In this document: piece by piece, positions 12,430-18,008 of the stretch | Layout of the letters: each line of letters starts with the position of its first letter | Position numbering within the stretch: the stretch's first letter is position 1 | Assembly: GCA_018883305.1 (NCBI GenBank) | Contig: VEQI01000022.1 | Location: 1 to 18,008 of the forward strand | Reading direction: 5' to 3' | Length of the DNA stretch: 18,008 nt | Origin: Limnohabitans sp. | GTDB taxonomy: Bacteria > Pseudomonadota > Gammaproteobacteria > Burkholderiales > Burkholderiaceae_C | The notes under the pieces: model-generated | What the model saw: the letters and a program-made list of their open reading frames with translations, nothing else | The model's database searches: none | What the model was told of the DNA's origin: nothing | Program-made: the position numbers and the translations under genes

Positions 12430-12738
12430 TCACGTAGGCGACAAAATATGCAGTGTGCGTGAGGCAATGTGCTCACGTGTCTTGGCCGCGTAACTGGCCA
12501 TGTGCGGTGCAGCGGCATGCGCTTGCAGGGCTTGCAAACTGGCCCATTTTTCAATCACCACAAAGGTGTCGGGACCGCAAGGCGATTGAAACGCGGGTGC
12601 AGGGGCGGCGTCGATGGCGGCACCGTACTCGATGCAGCCGTCCTCGGCCAGCACCGCCGGCACGTTGGCGCGGAAATGGTTCAGCACGGTGTCACGCATG
12701 CCCGGTTTGGTGGTGATGATGGCTAACACATGAATCAC
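12430..12738 (-). CDS. ABM-domain protein, putative quinol monooxygenase (YgiN-like)
   Basis: The 102-residue product is a single antibiotic-biosynthesis-monooxygenase (dimeric alpha-beta barrel) domain: VLAIITTKPG (4-13), a helix to NVPAVLAEDGCIEYGAA, the strand DTFVVIEKWASLQALQAH (57-74) with the conserved E-x-W, and the helix plus last strand ending LHILSPT. Relatives such as YgiN oxidise quinols without a cofactor, but many members have unknown substrates. GTG 12738 is chosen over an ATG at 12783 because it has a GGAGAC ribosome site and starts right at the first strand. The gene is divergent from the NTF2-like gene, which may share its regulatory region of 83 bp. Confidence 0.85.
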   Translation of the reverse strand: MIHVLAIITTKPGMRDTVLNHFRANVPAVLAEDGCIEYGAAIDAAPAPAFQSPCGPDTFVVIEKWASLQALQAHAAAPHMASYAAKTREHIASRTLHILSPT

Positions 12739-12821
12739 GGTGTCTCCTGCGGTATTGGTGTTCACAGCCGGGGGTTCTACCATAGTTGACCTTGCAACCC
12801 CTTGACGGAGACCCTCCTCTC

Positions 12822-13208
12822 ATGAGCACCGACGCCGACATCATCGCCCAACTGGAAGCCCTGGATCAGCAACGCACGCAGTCCATTTTGCAGCGCAATT
12901 TCGCCGCGCTGGCCCCCCTGCTGGGCGACGACCTTCGCTACATCCACTCCAGCGCGGTTCAAGAGAACAAGGCCCAATATCTGGAGAAACTCACCAACGG
13001 TCACTACATCTACCACGGCCTGGATGTGCAACAGCGCGAGTTTCGGGTCCTGGGCGATGTGGTGCTGGTCAACGGCGACCTGCGAATCGATGTCGAGGTA
13101 AAGAACACGCGCAAGGTGGTGCTCAGCCGCTATCTTCAGGTGTGGGCCCGCCGCCCCAGCGGCTGGCAAATGGTCTCCTGGCAAAGCGTGCCCGTGCCCA
13201 ACCCCTGA
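12822..13208 (+). CDS. NTF2-like / SnoaL-like fold protein
   Basis: The 128-residue product has the cone-shaped alpha+beta layout of the NTF2-like superfamily (DUF4440-type): an N-terminal helix pair (DADIIAQLEALDQQRTQSI), the loop LGDDLRYIHSSA near residue 37-48, a helix with KAQYLEKL, and a long meander of strands ending SRYLQVWARRPSGWQMVSWQS. Such proteins bind or isomerise small hydrophobic molecules, or serve only as binding domains; the substrate cannot be read here. ATG 12822 matches the family start and has a GGAG 11 nt upstream, rather long. No signal peptide. Convergent with the dehydrogenase gene, with a perfect hairpin between. Confidence 0.85.
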   Translation: MSTDADIIAQLEALDQQRTQSILQRNFAALAPLLGDDLRYIHSSAVQENKAQYLEKLTNGHYIYHGLDVQQREFRVLGDVVLVNGDLRIDVEVKNTRKVVLSRYLQVWARRPSGWQMVSWQSVPVPNP

Positions 13209-13233
13209 ACCCGGGCCCCTTGCCTACTGGCCT

Positions 13234-13257
13234 GCTGGCCTGACCTCTCAGGCCAGC
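13234..13257. terminator. Perfect hairpin between convergent genes
   Basis: GCTGGCCTGA (13234-13243) and TCAGGCCAGC (13248-13257) form a perfect 10-bp stem with a four-base loop. It sits between the NTF2-like gene (stop at 13208) and the dehydrogenase gene, whose stop codon is the TCA at 13248-13250, inside the stem. No T-run follows on either strand, so it is a candidate factor-assisted bidirectional terminator or 3' end stabiliser. Confidence 0.45.
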
Positions 13258-14228
13258 ACCGAGAGCACCCCTTTGCCCACCAGCACGTTGTTCTCCATGT
13301 CGTGCTGGGCTTGGCTCATCTGATCAAACGGATAAATTCGGTCCACCACCGGCACGATGTCCCCGTTCGCCATCAGCGGCAGCACATCGCGCGCGAACAA
13401 CCGCGCAGCCTCTATCCGGTGCACCTGCGTGCGCATCTTGTTGGATACGCCAAACAGGTGCAGACGCTTCTTGTGCAGGCTCAGCAGATCCAGCGTGGGT
13501 GTCACCATGCCATCCACATAGCCCATCACCCCCAGGCGGCCCTCAAAACCCAGCGCCTGGATGCACTCATCCAGCACCGAGCCGCCCACGGTCAGCACGG
13601 CCACATCCACGCCCTTCGGACCGGTGGCGGCTAACGCCCCCTGGGCCATGCCGGGTCCGCGCGTGTGCAGCGCCACATCCAAGCCCAAGGATTGCAAGCG
13701 GGCCAGTTTCTCGGCCGAGCCCGAGGTGCCAATCACACGTGCCCCCAGGGCTTTGGCCAGTTGCAGACTGGCCACCCCTACGCCAGAGGTCACCCCTGTC
13801 ACCAGCACCCACTCATCGGCTTTCAGGTGGCCTTGCACCATCAAGGTGTCATGCGCGGTGGCATAGGTGATGGTGCTGCTGGCCGCCTGGGCCCAACTCA
13901 GACACTCGGGCTTGGCGTGCACCTCGTCGTCATGCATGAGCCCGTATTCGGCAAAGGCGCCATCGCATCGACCCATGACCGCATCACCCACGCGAAAGCG
14001 CTGCACGCCTTCACCCACGGACACCACCACACCCGATGCTTCAAAGCCGGCCGGGCGAGCAGGCTTGTCGGGGGAATGCAGGCCATGACCGGCAATCAGT
14101 TCACCCCGATTGAGGGCGGCTGCATGAATGCGCACACACATCTGCTGCCCCCTGGCCTGAGGTGTATCCACCTCTCGCATCTCCAGCCGCATGTGATCAC
14201 CATCGGTGCGGATCCAATAAGACTTCAT
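13248..14228 (-). CDS. Quinone-oxidoreductase-like medium-chain dehydrogenase
   Basis: The 326-residue product is a medium-chain dehydrogenase/reductase. It has the N-terminal GroES-like domain (AAALNRGELIAGHG at 37-50, GFEASGVVVSVGEGV at 61-75, RVGDAVMG at 79-86) and a Rossmann domain with the nucleotide loop VTGVTSGVGVASLQLAKALG (143-162). The zinc ligands of alcohol dehydrogenases are not evident, so it fits the zinc-free NADPH:quinone oxidoreductase branch. Substrate unknown. ATG 14228 has AAGGAG upstream; the longer open frame to 14543 is out of frame with, and a shadow of, exbD. It is last in the leftward run from glpK, 28 bp after exbD. Confidence 0.9.
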   Translation of the reverse strand: MKSYWIRTDGDHMRLEMREVDTPQARGQQMCVRIHAAALNRGELIAGHGLHSPDKPARPAGFEASGVVVSVGEGVQRFRVGDAVMGRCDGAFAEYGLMHDDEVHAKPECLSWAQAASSTITYATAHDTLMVQGHLKADEWVLVTGVTSGVGVASLQLAKALGARVIGTSGSAEKLARLQSLGLDVALHTRGPGMAQGALAATGPKGVDVAVLTVGGSVLDECIQALGFEGRLGVMGYVDGMVTPTLDLLSLHKKRLHLFGVSNKMRTQVHRIEAARLFARDVLPLMANGDIVPVVDRIYPFDQMSQAQHDMENNVLVGKGVLSVLA

Positions 14229-14256
14229 GACTGCTTGCTCCTTGATACGCGCCGCT

Positions 14257-14664
14257 CTAACGGCGCTCTGTGATGAAACCGATCTGTCGCAGGCCCGCCT
14301 GCTGCACGGCCGCCATGGCCTGGGCCACGCGTTCGTAGCGAACCGCACGATCGCCCTTGAGTTGCACCTGCGGTTGGGGGTCACGCGCGGCCTGTTCGCG
14401 CAGCCGTGACTGCAAGGCATCGTCGGACACCCGCGTGTCGTTGAGGTAAAAATCCCCCTGCGCATCGACCGTGATGCGCACGATCTGCGCCGGTGCGTCT
14501 GCCGGTTGATGCGATACCCGAGGCAATTGCACCTGCACCGCATGCTACATCACGGGCACTGTGATGATAAAAATGATGAGCAACACCAGCATGACATCCA
14601 CCAGCGGAGTCATGTTGATCTCGCTCATCACCGCGTCATCGTCCTCACGCCATTGAAAAGCCAT
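14257..14664 (-). pseudogene. exbD: exbD-like gene interrupted by an in-frame TAG
   Basis: Read through, this is a 135-codon ExbD/TolR gene of normal length. The start, MAFQWREDDDAVMSEINMTP, has an AGAGG site 10 bp after exbB. One membrane span (about 19-39) carries the essential Asp23 in PLVDVMLVLLIIF, and a periplasmic domain begins HAVQVQLPR and ends FITERR. Codon 40 is TAG (14547-14545), just after the span, so a normal ribosome would release a 39-residue stub without the periplasmic domain. No other lesion is seen and the frame continues intact to its own stop, also TAG. One base change from Lys, Gln or Glu would explain it. A recent mutation, a sequencing error or amber read-through are all possible. 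Confidence 0.85.
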
Positions 14665-14674
14665 GGGCCACCTC

Positions 14675-15364
14675 TCAGCGCGGTGTCACGCGCGCGCCGG
14701 TGACCTGCAAGGCGTGCAAATCATGCGCAAAGCGTTTGAGTGAAACCAGCGCGGTCTTGTTGGCCCGCACCAGCGCGTTGTAACCCAGCACGGCGGGAAT
14801 GGCCACGGCCAGCCCCAGCGCGGTCATGATGAGGGCCTCGCCAATGGGACCCGCCACCTGGTCGATGGTGGCCTGCCCCGCCTGACCAATGCCCATCAAG
14901 GCATGGTAGATGCCCCAGACAGTGCCAAACAGACCCACGAATGGCGCGGTCGAGCCTACCGAGGCCAGGAGAATCAAGCCCGATTGCAATTGGGCCATGG
15001 TGTGATCCAGTGCGTTTTGCAACACGCGCGTCACCCAGTCGCTGACATCTAAGCCATCGCGCACATGGGGCGTGGCGTCGTGGCGCTGAACATGCGCCAG
15101 GGCCTGTTCGGCCTGTTCAGCCAAATGACGATAGGCATTGCTCACCTGCTGCGGCCCTAGCGCCTGCAAGCCCTGCTGGATGGAGGCACTGTTCCAGAAG
15201 TTCTCCACTTGCCTGGCCTGGCGCCGCAGTTGCCACACGTCCAGGGTCTTGAGCACCATCACCACCCAGGAAGCCAATGACATGGCCAACAGCAGCAGGG
15301 CCACGAATCGGGTCACACCGTCGCCTTGCTGCCACACCTGAATCAGTCCGCTTGATGCACTCAC
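14675..15364 (-). CDS. exbB: ExbB/TolQ/MotA-family proton-channel protein
   Basis: ExbB pentamers with ExbD form the proton-driven motor that energises TonB. The 229-residue product has three membrane spans: about 17-41 (VTRFVALLLLAMSLASWVV), 125-156 and 175-200, with a large cytoplasmic loop between the first two. The family core is clear: LLASVGSTAPFVGLFGTVWGIYHAL in span 2 and GPIGEALIMTALGLAVAIPAVLGYN in span 3. GTG 15364 is chosen because TTGGAG lies at the right distance and the gene starts 5 nt after the tonB stop. GTG 15373 (overlapping that stop) or ATG 15406 are alternatives. It is followed by exbD after 10 bp. If exbD is truly truncated, this protein lacks its partner unless another copy exists. 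Confidence 0.93.
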   Translation of the reverse strand: MSASSGLIQVWQQGDGVTRFVALLLLAMSLASWVVMVLKTLDVWQLRRQARQVENFWNSASIQQGLQALGPQQVSNAYRHLAEQAEQALAHVQRHDATPHVRDGLDVSDWVTRVLQNALDHTMAQLQSGLILLASVGSTAPFVGLFGTVWGIYHALMGIGQAGQATIDQVAGPIGEALIMTALGLAVAIPAVLGYNALVRANKTALVSLKRFAHDLHALQVTGARVTPR

Positions 15365-15369
15365 GTCAT

Positions 15370-16095
15370 TCACTCCAATTGAAATTGAATGGGCACGTTG
15401 ACCCACATGGCTTCAGGCACATCACCCCGGCGGCCAGGCACAAAACGCCAGCCCATCACGGTTTGCAAGGCCACCCGATCCAGACGATCGTGGCCGCTGC
15501 TGGATTGCACCTCGGATTTTTGGGGCACCCCGTCCACGCCAATGAGCACCCGCACCAGCACCCGCCCCTGCTCACCTAACCGTCGGCTGATGGCGGGATA
15601 CGCTGGCGGCGGATTGTTGAGATAGGCGGCCTGAGAGGAAGGCATCAACAGCGCTGGTGAAGGTGCAGTATGGGGGGCGCGCGCACCTGCGGAACCCGCG
15701 GAAGTCTCTGCGGTCACGGCAGAACTTGTTCCCGTGGTTGAACTCAGCACGGATGCGGTCGATGCCGAGGACGGCAGCACCGACTCGGGCGTGGGTGATG
15801 GCAAAGGGGGTGTCGATGGACGGTTGACAGGCGTGAGGTGGGATGGTGTTGAAACTGGCTCGGCCCGGGGGGGCGATGGCAACCGAGAGGCTACGGGCGG
15901 TACTGGCGCGCGCGCGGGCGGTGGCACCACCTCTGGCGCGGGCGTCACCACGCTGATCAAGGTCACCGGCATCACACGCGGCCAGGACGCGCGGCCCAAG
16001 CCGGCCTGTAACCACCACAGCGCAGCCAGATGCCCCACCACCACGGCGGCCAGCACCCCTCCCCGCGAACGTCCCTGCAAGCTGCCTGCCTTCAT
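15370..16095 (-). CDS. tonB: TonB-family energy transducer
   Basis: The 241-residue product has the TonB architecture: a short cytoplasmic start, one signal-anchor span (about 13-33) with His22 in VVGHLAALWWL at the place of the functional TonB histidine, a Pro/Ser/Thr-rich periplasmic spacer (about 50-155) and a C-terminal domain (about 160-241) containing PPAYPAISRRLGEQGRVLVRV, DGVPQKSEV and ending WVNVPIQFQLE. It transmits proton-motive energy from ExbB/ExbD to outer-membrane receptors. No TonB-dependent receptor gene is in the window. The ribosome site before ATG 16095 is poor. It follows the Bug-receptor gene by 24 bp, and exbB starts 5 nt after its stop, so these genes are probably one operon. 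Confidence 0.93.
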   Translation of the reverse strand: MKAGSLQGRSRGGVLAAVVVGHLAALWWLQAGLGRASWPRVMPVTLISVVTPAPEVVPPPARAPVPPVASRLPSPPRAEPVSTPSHLTPVNRPSTPPLPSPTPESVLPSSASTASVLSSTTGTSSAVTAETSAGSAGARAPHTAPSPALLMPSSQAAYLNNPPPAYPAISRRLGEQGRVLVRVLIGVDGVPQKSEVQSSSGHDRLDRVALQTVMGWRFVPGRRGDVPEAMWVNVPIQFQLE

Positions 16096-16119
16096 GGCCC
16101 GGGATGGTAACTCACGCCC

Positions 16120-17076
16120 TCAGTCCGGCTTGATGTTGCCCTCTTTCACCACACGGCTCCACAAGGCAATATCGCTCTTGAGCAGTTTGTCGAGTTCGGC
16201 GGGCGTGGAGGACACAGGCAACAAGCCCAGACGCAAGAAACGCTCGCGCACATCGGGGCGTTGCAACAGCGCAGCCACCGCTTGATTCAGCTTGTCCACC
16301 TGTGCCGGTGGCGTACGTGCAGGCAGGAAAAAAGCCAGCCACTGTGCGGTGACGTAACCTGGCAACCCCTGCTCGGCCACCGTGGGCAGATCCGGCAATT
16401 CAGGGTTGCGCTTGGCACTGGTCAGCCCCAAGGCCTTGACCCGACCAGCCTTCATGTTGGGCACGGCCGAGCTGTAGGCATCAAACATCACTTGCAAGTG
16501 ACCGGCCAGCAGATCCTGCACCGCCGGCCCCTGCCCCTTGTAGGGCACATGGGTCATCTGCACTTTGGCCAGGTTGGCAAAAAATTCGGCGCCCAGGTGA
16601 TAGGTACTGCCCATGCCAGAGGAGCCATAGTTGAGCTTGCCGGGGTTGTCTCGGGCATAGCGGATGAATTCCTGCACCGTGTTGGCGGGCACCGATGGAT
16701 GCACCACCAGAACGTTCTCGATGGCCGCCACTTGCGAGACGGCGACAAAATCCTGAATCGGATCAAACGGCAGCTTGGGCATCAGCGCCACGTTGGCCGC
16801 CATGATGCTGCTGGTGCCAAACAAGATGGTGTTGCCGTCCGGCGCCGCCTTGGCCACAAACTCTGCGCCGATGGCACCCGTCGCACCAGCCCGGTTGTCC
16901 ACAATCACGGGGCGACCCAGACTTTGTGTCAACAAAGGCGCCATCACCCTTGCCGCCACATCGGTGGGGCCGCCGGTGGCAAAGGGCACCACCAACCGGA
17001 TCGGCACCTCGGTCTGCGCCATGGCCGCCGCACTGATCCACACACTCAAACATGCCCACCACCAACGTCGCCACAT
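16120..17076 (-). CDS. Bug/TctC-family periplasmic solute-binding protein
   Basis: The 318-residue product has a signal peptide (MWRRWWWACLSVWISAAAMA, cleavage before QTEVP) and the Bug-family pattern: IRLVVPFATGGPTDVAAR near the N-terminus, VVDNRAGATGAIGAEFVAKAAPDG, THVPYKGQGPAVQDLLAGHLQ and GLTSAKRNPELPDLPTVAEQG. These proteins capture carboxylates or other small anions in the periplasm, either for a tripartite TctABC transporter or as orphan sensors; TctA and TctB are absent here, so it is an orphan. ATG 17076 has AAGGAAG upstream, better than the longer frame to 17136. It starts 22 bp after the glpK stop and precedes tonB. The ligand is not predictable. Confidence 0.93.
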   Translation of the reverse strand: MWRRWWWACLSVWISAAAMAQTEVPIRLVVPFATGGPTDVAARVMAPLLTQSLGRPVIVDNRAGATGAIGAEFVAKAAPDGNTILFGTSSIMAANVALMPKLPFDPIQDFVAVSQVAAIENVLVVHPSVPANTVQEFIRYARDNPGKLNYGSSGMGSTYHLGAEFFANLAKVQMTHVPYKGQGPAVQDLLAGHLQVMFDAYSSAVPNMKAGRVKALGLTSAKRNPELPDLPTVAEQGLPGYVTAQWLAFFLPARTPPAQVDKLNQAVAALLQRPDVRERFLRLGLLPVSSTPAELDKLLKSDIALWSRVVKEGNIKPD

Positions 17077-17098
17077 GGTTCTTCCTTTCCAGATGATT

Positions 17099-18008
17099 TC
17101 AAATGGCCCAGCCACGGGCACGTTGCACGGCTTCATGCCAACGAGCCTGCTTGGCCCGACGTGCCACCTCGCTCAGGCCCGGTTCAAAGCGTCGATCAAC
17201 TTGCCACAGACCAGCGATCTCTTGCCCATCGCGCCACACGCCGCAGGCCAGGCCGGCCAGATAAGCCGCGCCCAGGGCAGTGGTCTCCGTGACCTTGGGT
17301 CGCACCACCGGCACGCCCAGCAAATCCGCTTGCAATTGCATCAGCAAGTTGTTGCAGCTGGCGCCGCCATCCACGCGCAACTCCCGCAAGGGCACGCCGG
17401 CATCACGCGACATGGCGTCAAACACATCGGCGGATTGCAGGGCGATGGCTTCCAGCGCTGCTCTGGCGATATGGGCACGCCCCGTCCCCCGCGTCAATCC
17501 CACCAAGGTGCCGCGAGCATGGCTATCCCATTCAGGGGTGCCAAGGCCCGTGAAGGCGGGCACAAGATAGACGTCCTCCGTGTCCACCACACTGGCCGCC
17601 AGCGTCTCCACCTCGGCGGCATGCTGAATCATTTGCAAGCCGTCGCGCAACCACTGCACGGTGGCACCGGCCATGAACACCGAACCTTCCAGACAATAAG
17701 CGGTCTGGGATGCACCCTGGGGCCCCTGCCACCCCACGGTCGAGAGCAGCCGATGCTGGCTGGTCACCGCTTGCTGCCCCGTGTTCATCAACATGAAGCA
17801 ACCCGTGCCGTAGGTGTTCTTGGCCATGCCGGGTTCAAAGCAGGCTTGACCAAAGGTAGCGGCTTGCTGGTCCCCGGCCACCCCCGCGATGGGCAAGGTC
17901 AGTCCCAGCACGTCGGGGCTGGTCTCACCCAGTACGCCGCTGGAAGGCACCACGCGGGGCAACACGGAAGGCGGGATGTTCAGCAGCGTCAACAGCTCGG
18001 TATCCCAC
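17099..18008 (-). CDS. glpK: Glycerol kinase, C-terminal part (runs off the window)
   Basis: About 302 C-terminal residues of a FGGY-family kinase are present; the usual full length is about 500, so the start lies beyond the right edge. The first visible residues continue a WDTELLTLLNIPPSVLP-type stretch. Diagnostic segments include PSSGVLGETSP, GVAGDQQAATFGQ, GMAKNTYGTGCFMLMNTG, TGLGTPEWDSHARGTLVGLTRGT and RVDGGASCNNLLMQLQADLLGVPV, the last near the nucleotide-binding ADP site. It phosphorylates glycerol to sn-glycerol 3-phosphate in the cytoplasm. No glpD or glpF is visible. It stands first in a leftward series with the Bug receptor and tonB-exbB-exbD. The reading frame is open to the window edge. 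Confidence 0.95.
   Translation of the reverse strand, partial: WDTELLTLLNIPPSVLPRVVPSSGVLGETSPDVLGLTLPIAGVAGDQQAATFGQACFEPGMAKNTYGTGCFMLMNTGQQAVTSQHRLLSTVGWQGPQGASQTAYCLEGSVFMAGATVQWLRDGLQMIQHAAEVETLAASVVDTEDVYLVPAFTGLGTPEWDSHARGTLVGLTRGTGRAHIARAALEAIALQSADVFDAMSRDAGVPLRELRVDGGASCNNLLMQLQADLLGVPVVRPKVTETTALGAAYLAGLACGVWRDGQEIAGLWQVDRRFEPGLSEVARRAKQARWHEAVQRARGWAI

Noticed and set aside
14229..14543. Upstream extension of the dehydrogenase open frame, which might suggest a fusion
   Set aside because: This part is the wrong frame of exbD, and a strong ribosome site at ATG 14228 marks the real dehydrogenase start.
16261..17292. 343-codon open frame antisense to the Bug receptor and the end of glpK
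   Set aside because: His/Gln/Arg-rich shadow composition across two well-supported genes on the other strand.
1..18008. Mobile element, prophage, CRISPR, toxin-antitoxin or tRNA signals
   Set aside because: No transposase, integrase, terminal inverted repeats, regularly spaced repeats or tRNA-like cloverleaf was found. The holin-type name for yqjE reflects a shared fold, not phage.

Overview
The window looks like chromosomal DNA from a betaproteobacterium, most likely Burkholderiales (Comamonadaceae-like). This is inferred from the GC-rich codon use, almost exclusive TGA stops, a Bug/TctC periplasmic receptor, an Entner-Doudoroff aldolase next to phosphoglucose isomerase, and a Crp/Fnr subtype, BON, YqjD/YqjE and Usp gene set typical of that group. 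No rRNA, tRNA, CRISPR array, insertion sequence or phage module was seen. Coding density is high and no gene-free stretch exceeds about 220 bp.

Layout, left to right. (1) 1-862: the start of an exported DsrE-like protein and an ArsR-type repressor (minus strand), divergent from a small tautomerase. (2) 885-2110: a universal stress protein and a transglutaminase-like protein, divergently transcribed around a perfect FNR box. (3) 2145-4413: eda and pgi (central sugar metabolism). (4) 4541-7702: two LuxR-type response regulators with degenerate receiver domains, a cyclopropane-fatty-acid synthase whose start lies 5 nt after the second regulator, and an unrecognised helical protein. (5) 7707-11432, all minus strand: yqjD-yqjE, a methyltransferase, a triple-BON protein, a Crp/Fnr-family regulator and a c-type cytochrome. 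(6) 11650-13208: a second universal stress protein, a 58-residue single-span membrane protein, an ABM-fold monooxygenase and an NTF2-like protein. (7) 13248-18008, all minus strand: glpK (truncated by the window edge), a Bug receptor, tonB, exbB, exbD carrying an in-frame amber codon, and a quinone-oxidoreductase-like dehydrogenase.

The common thread of the middle is stress and membrane homeostasis: universal stress proteins, BON, YqjD/YqjE, CFA synthase, and a probable oxygen-responsive promoter. The left edge suggests sulfur or persulfide sensing. The right side is energised outer-membrane uptake plus glycerol use.

The observations most worth a second look are the amber codon in exbD, the two phosphorylation-incompetent receivers coupled to CFA synthase, a well-spaced FNR-dependent promoter for the first usp gene, candidate leaderless promoters for arsR and eda, and a terminator-like hairpin in the leader of the cytochrome gene. 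No clearly new multi-gene system was identified. All functional calls come from reading motifs by eye, without database searches.
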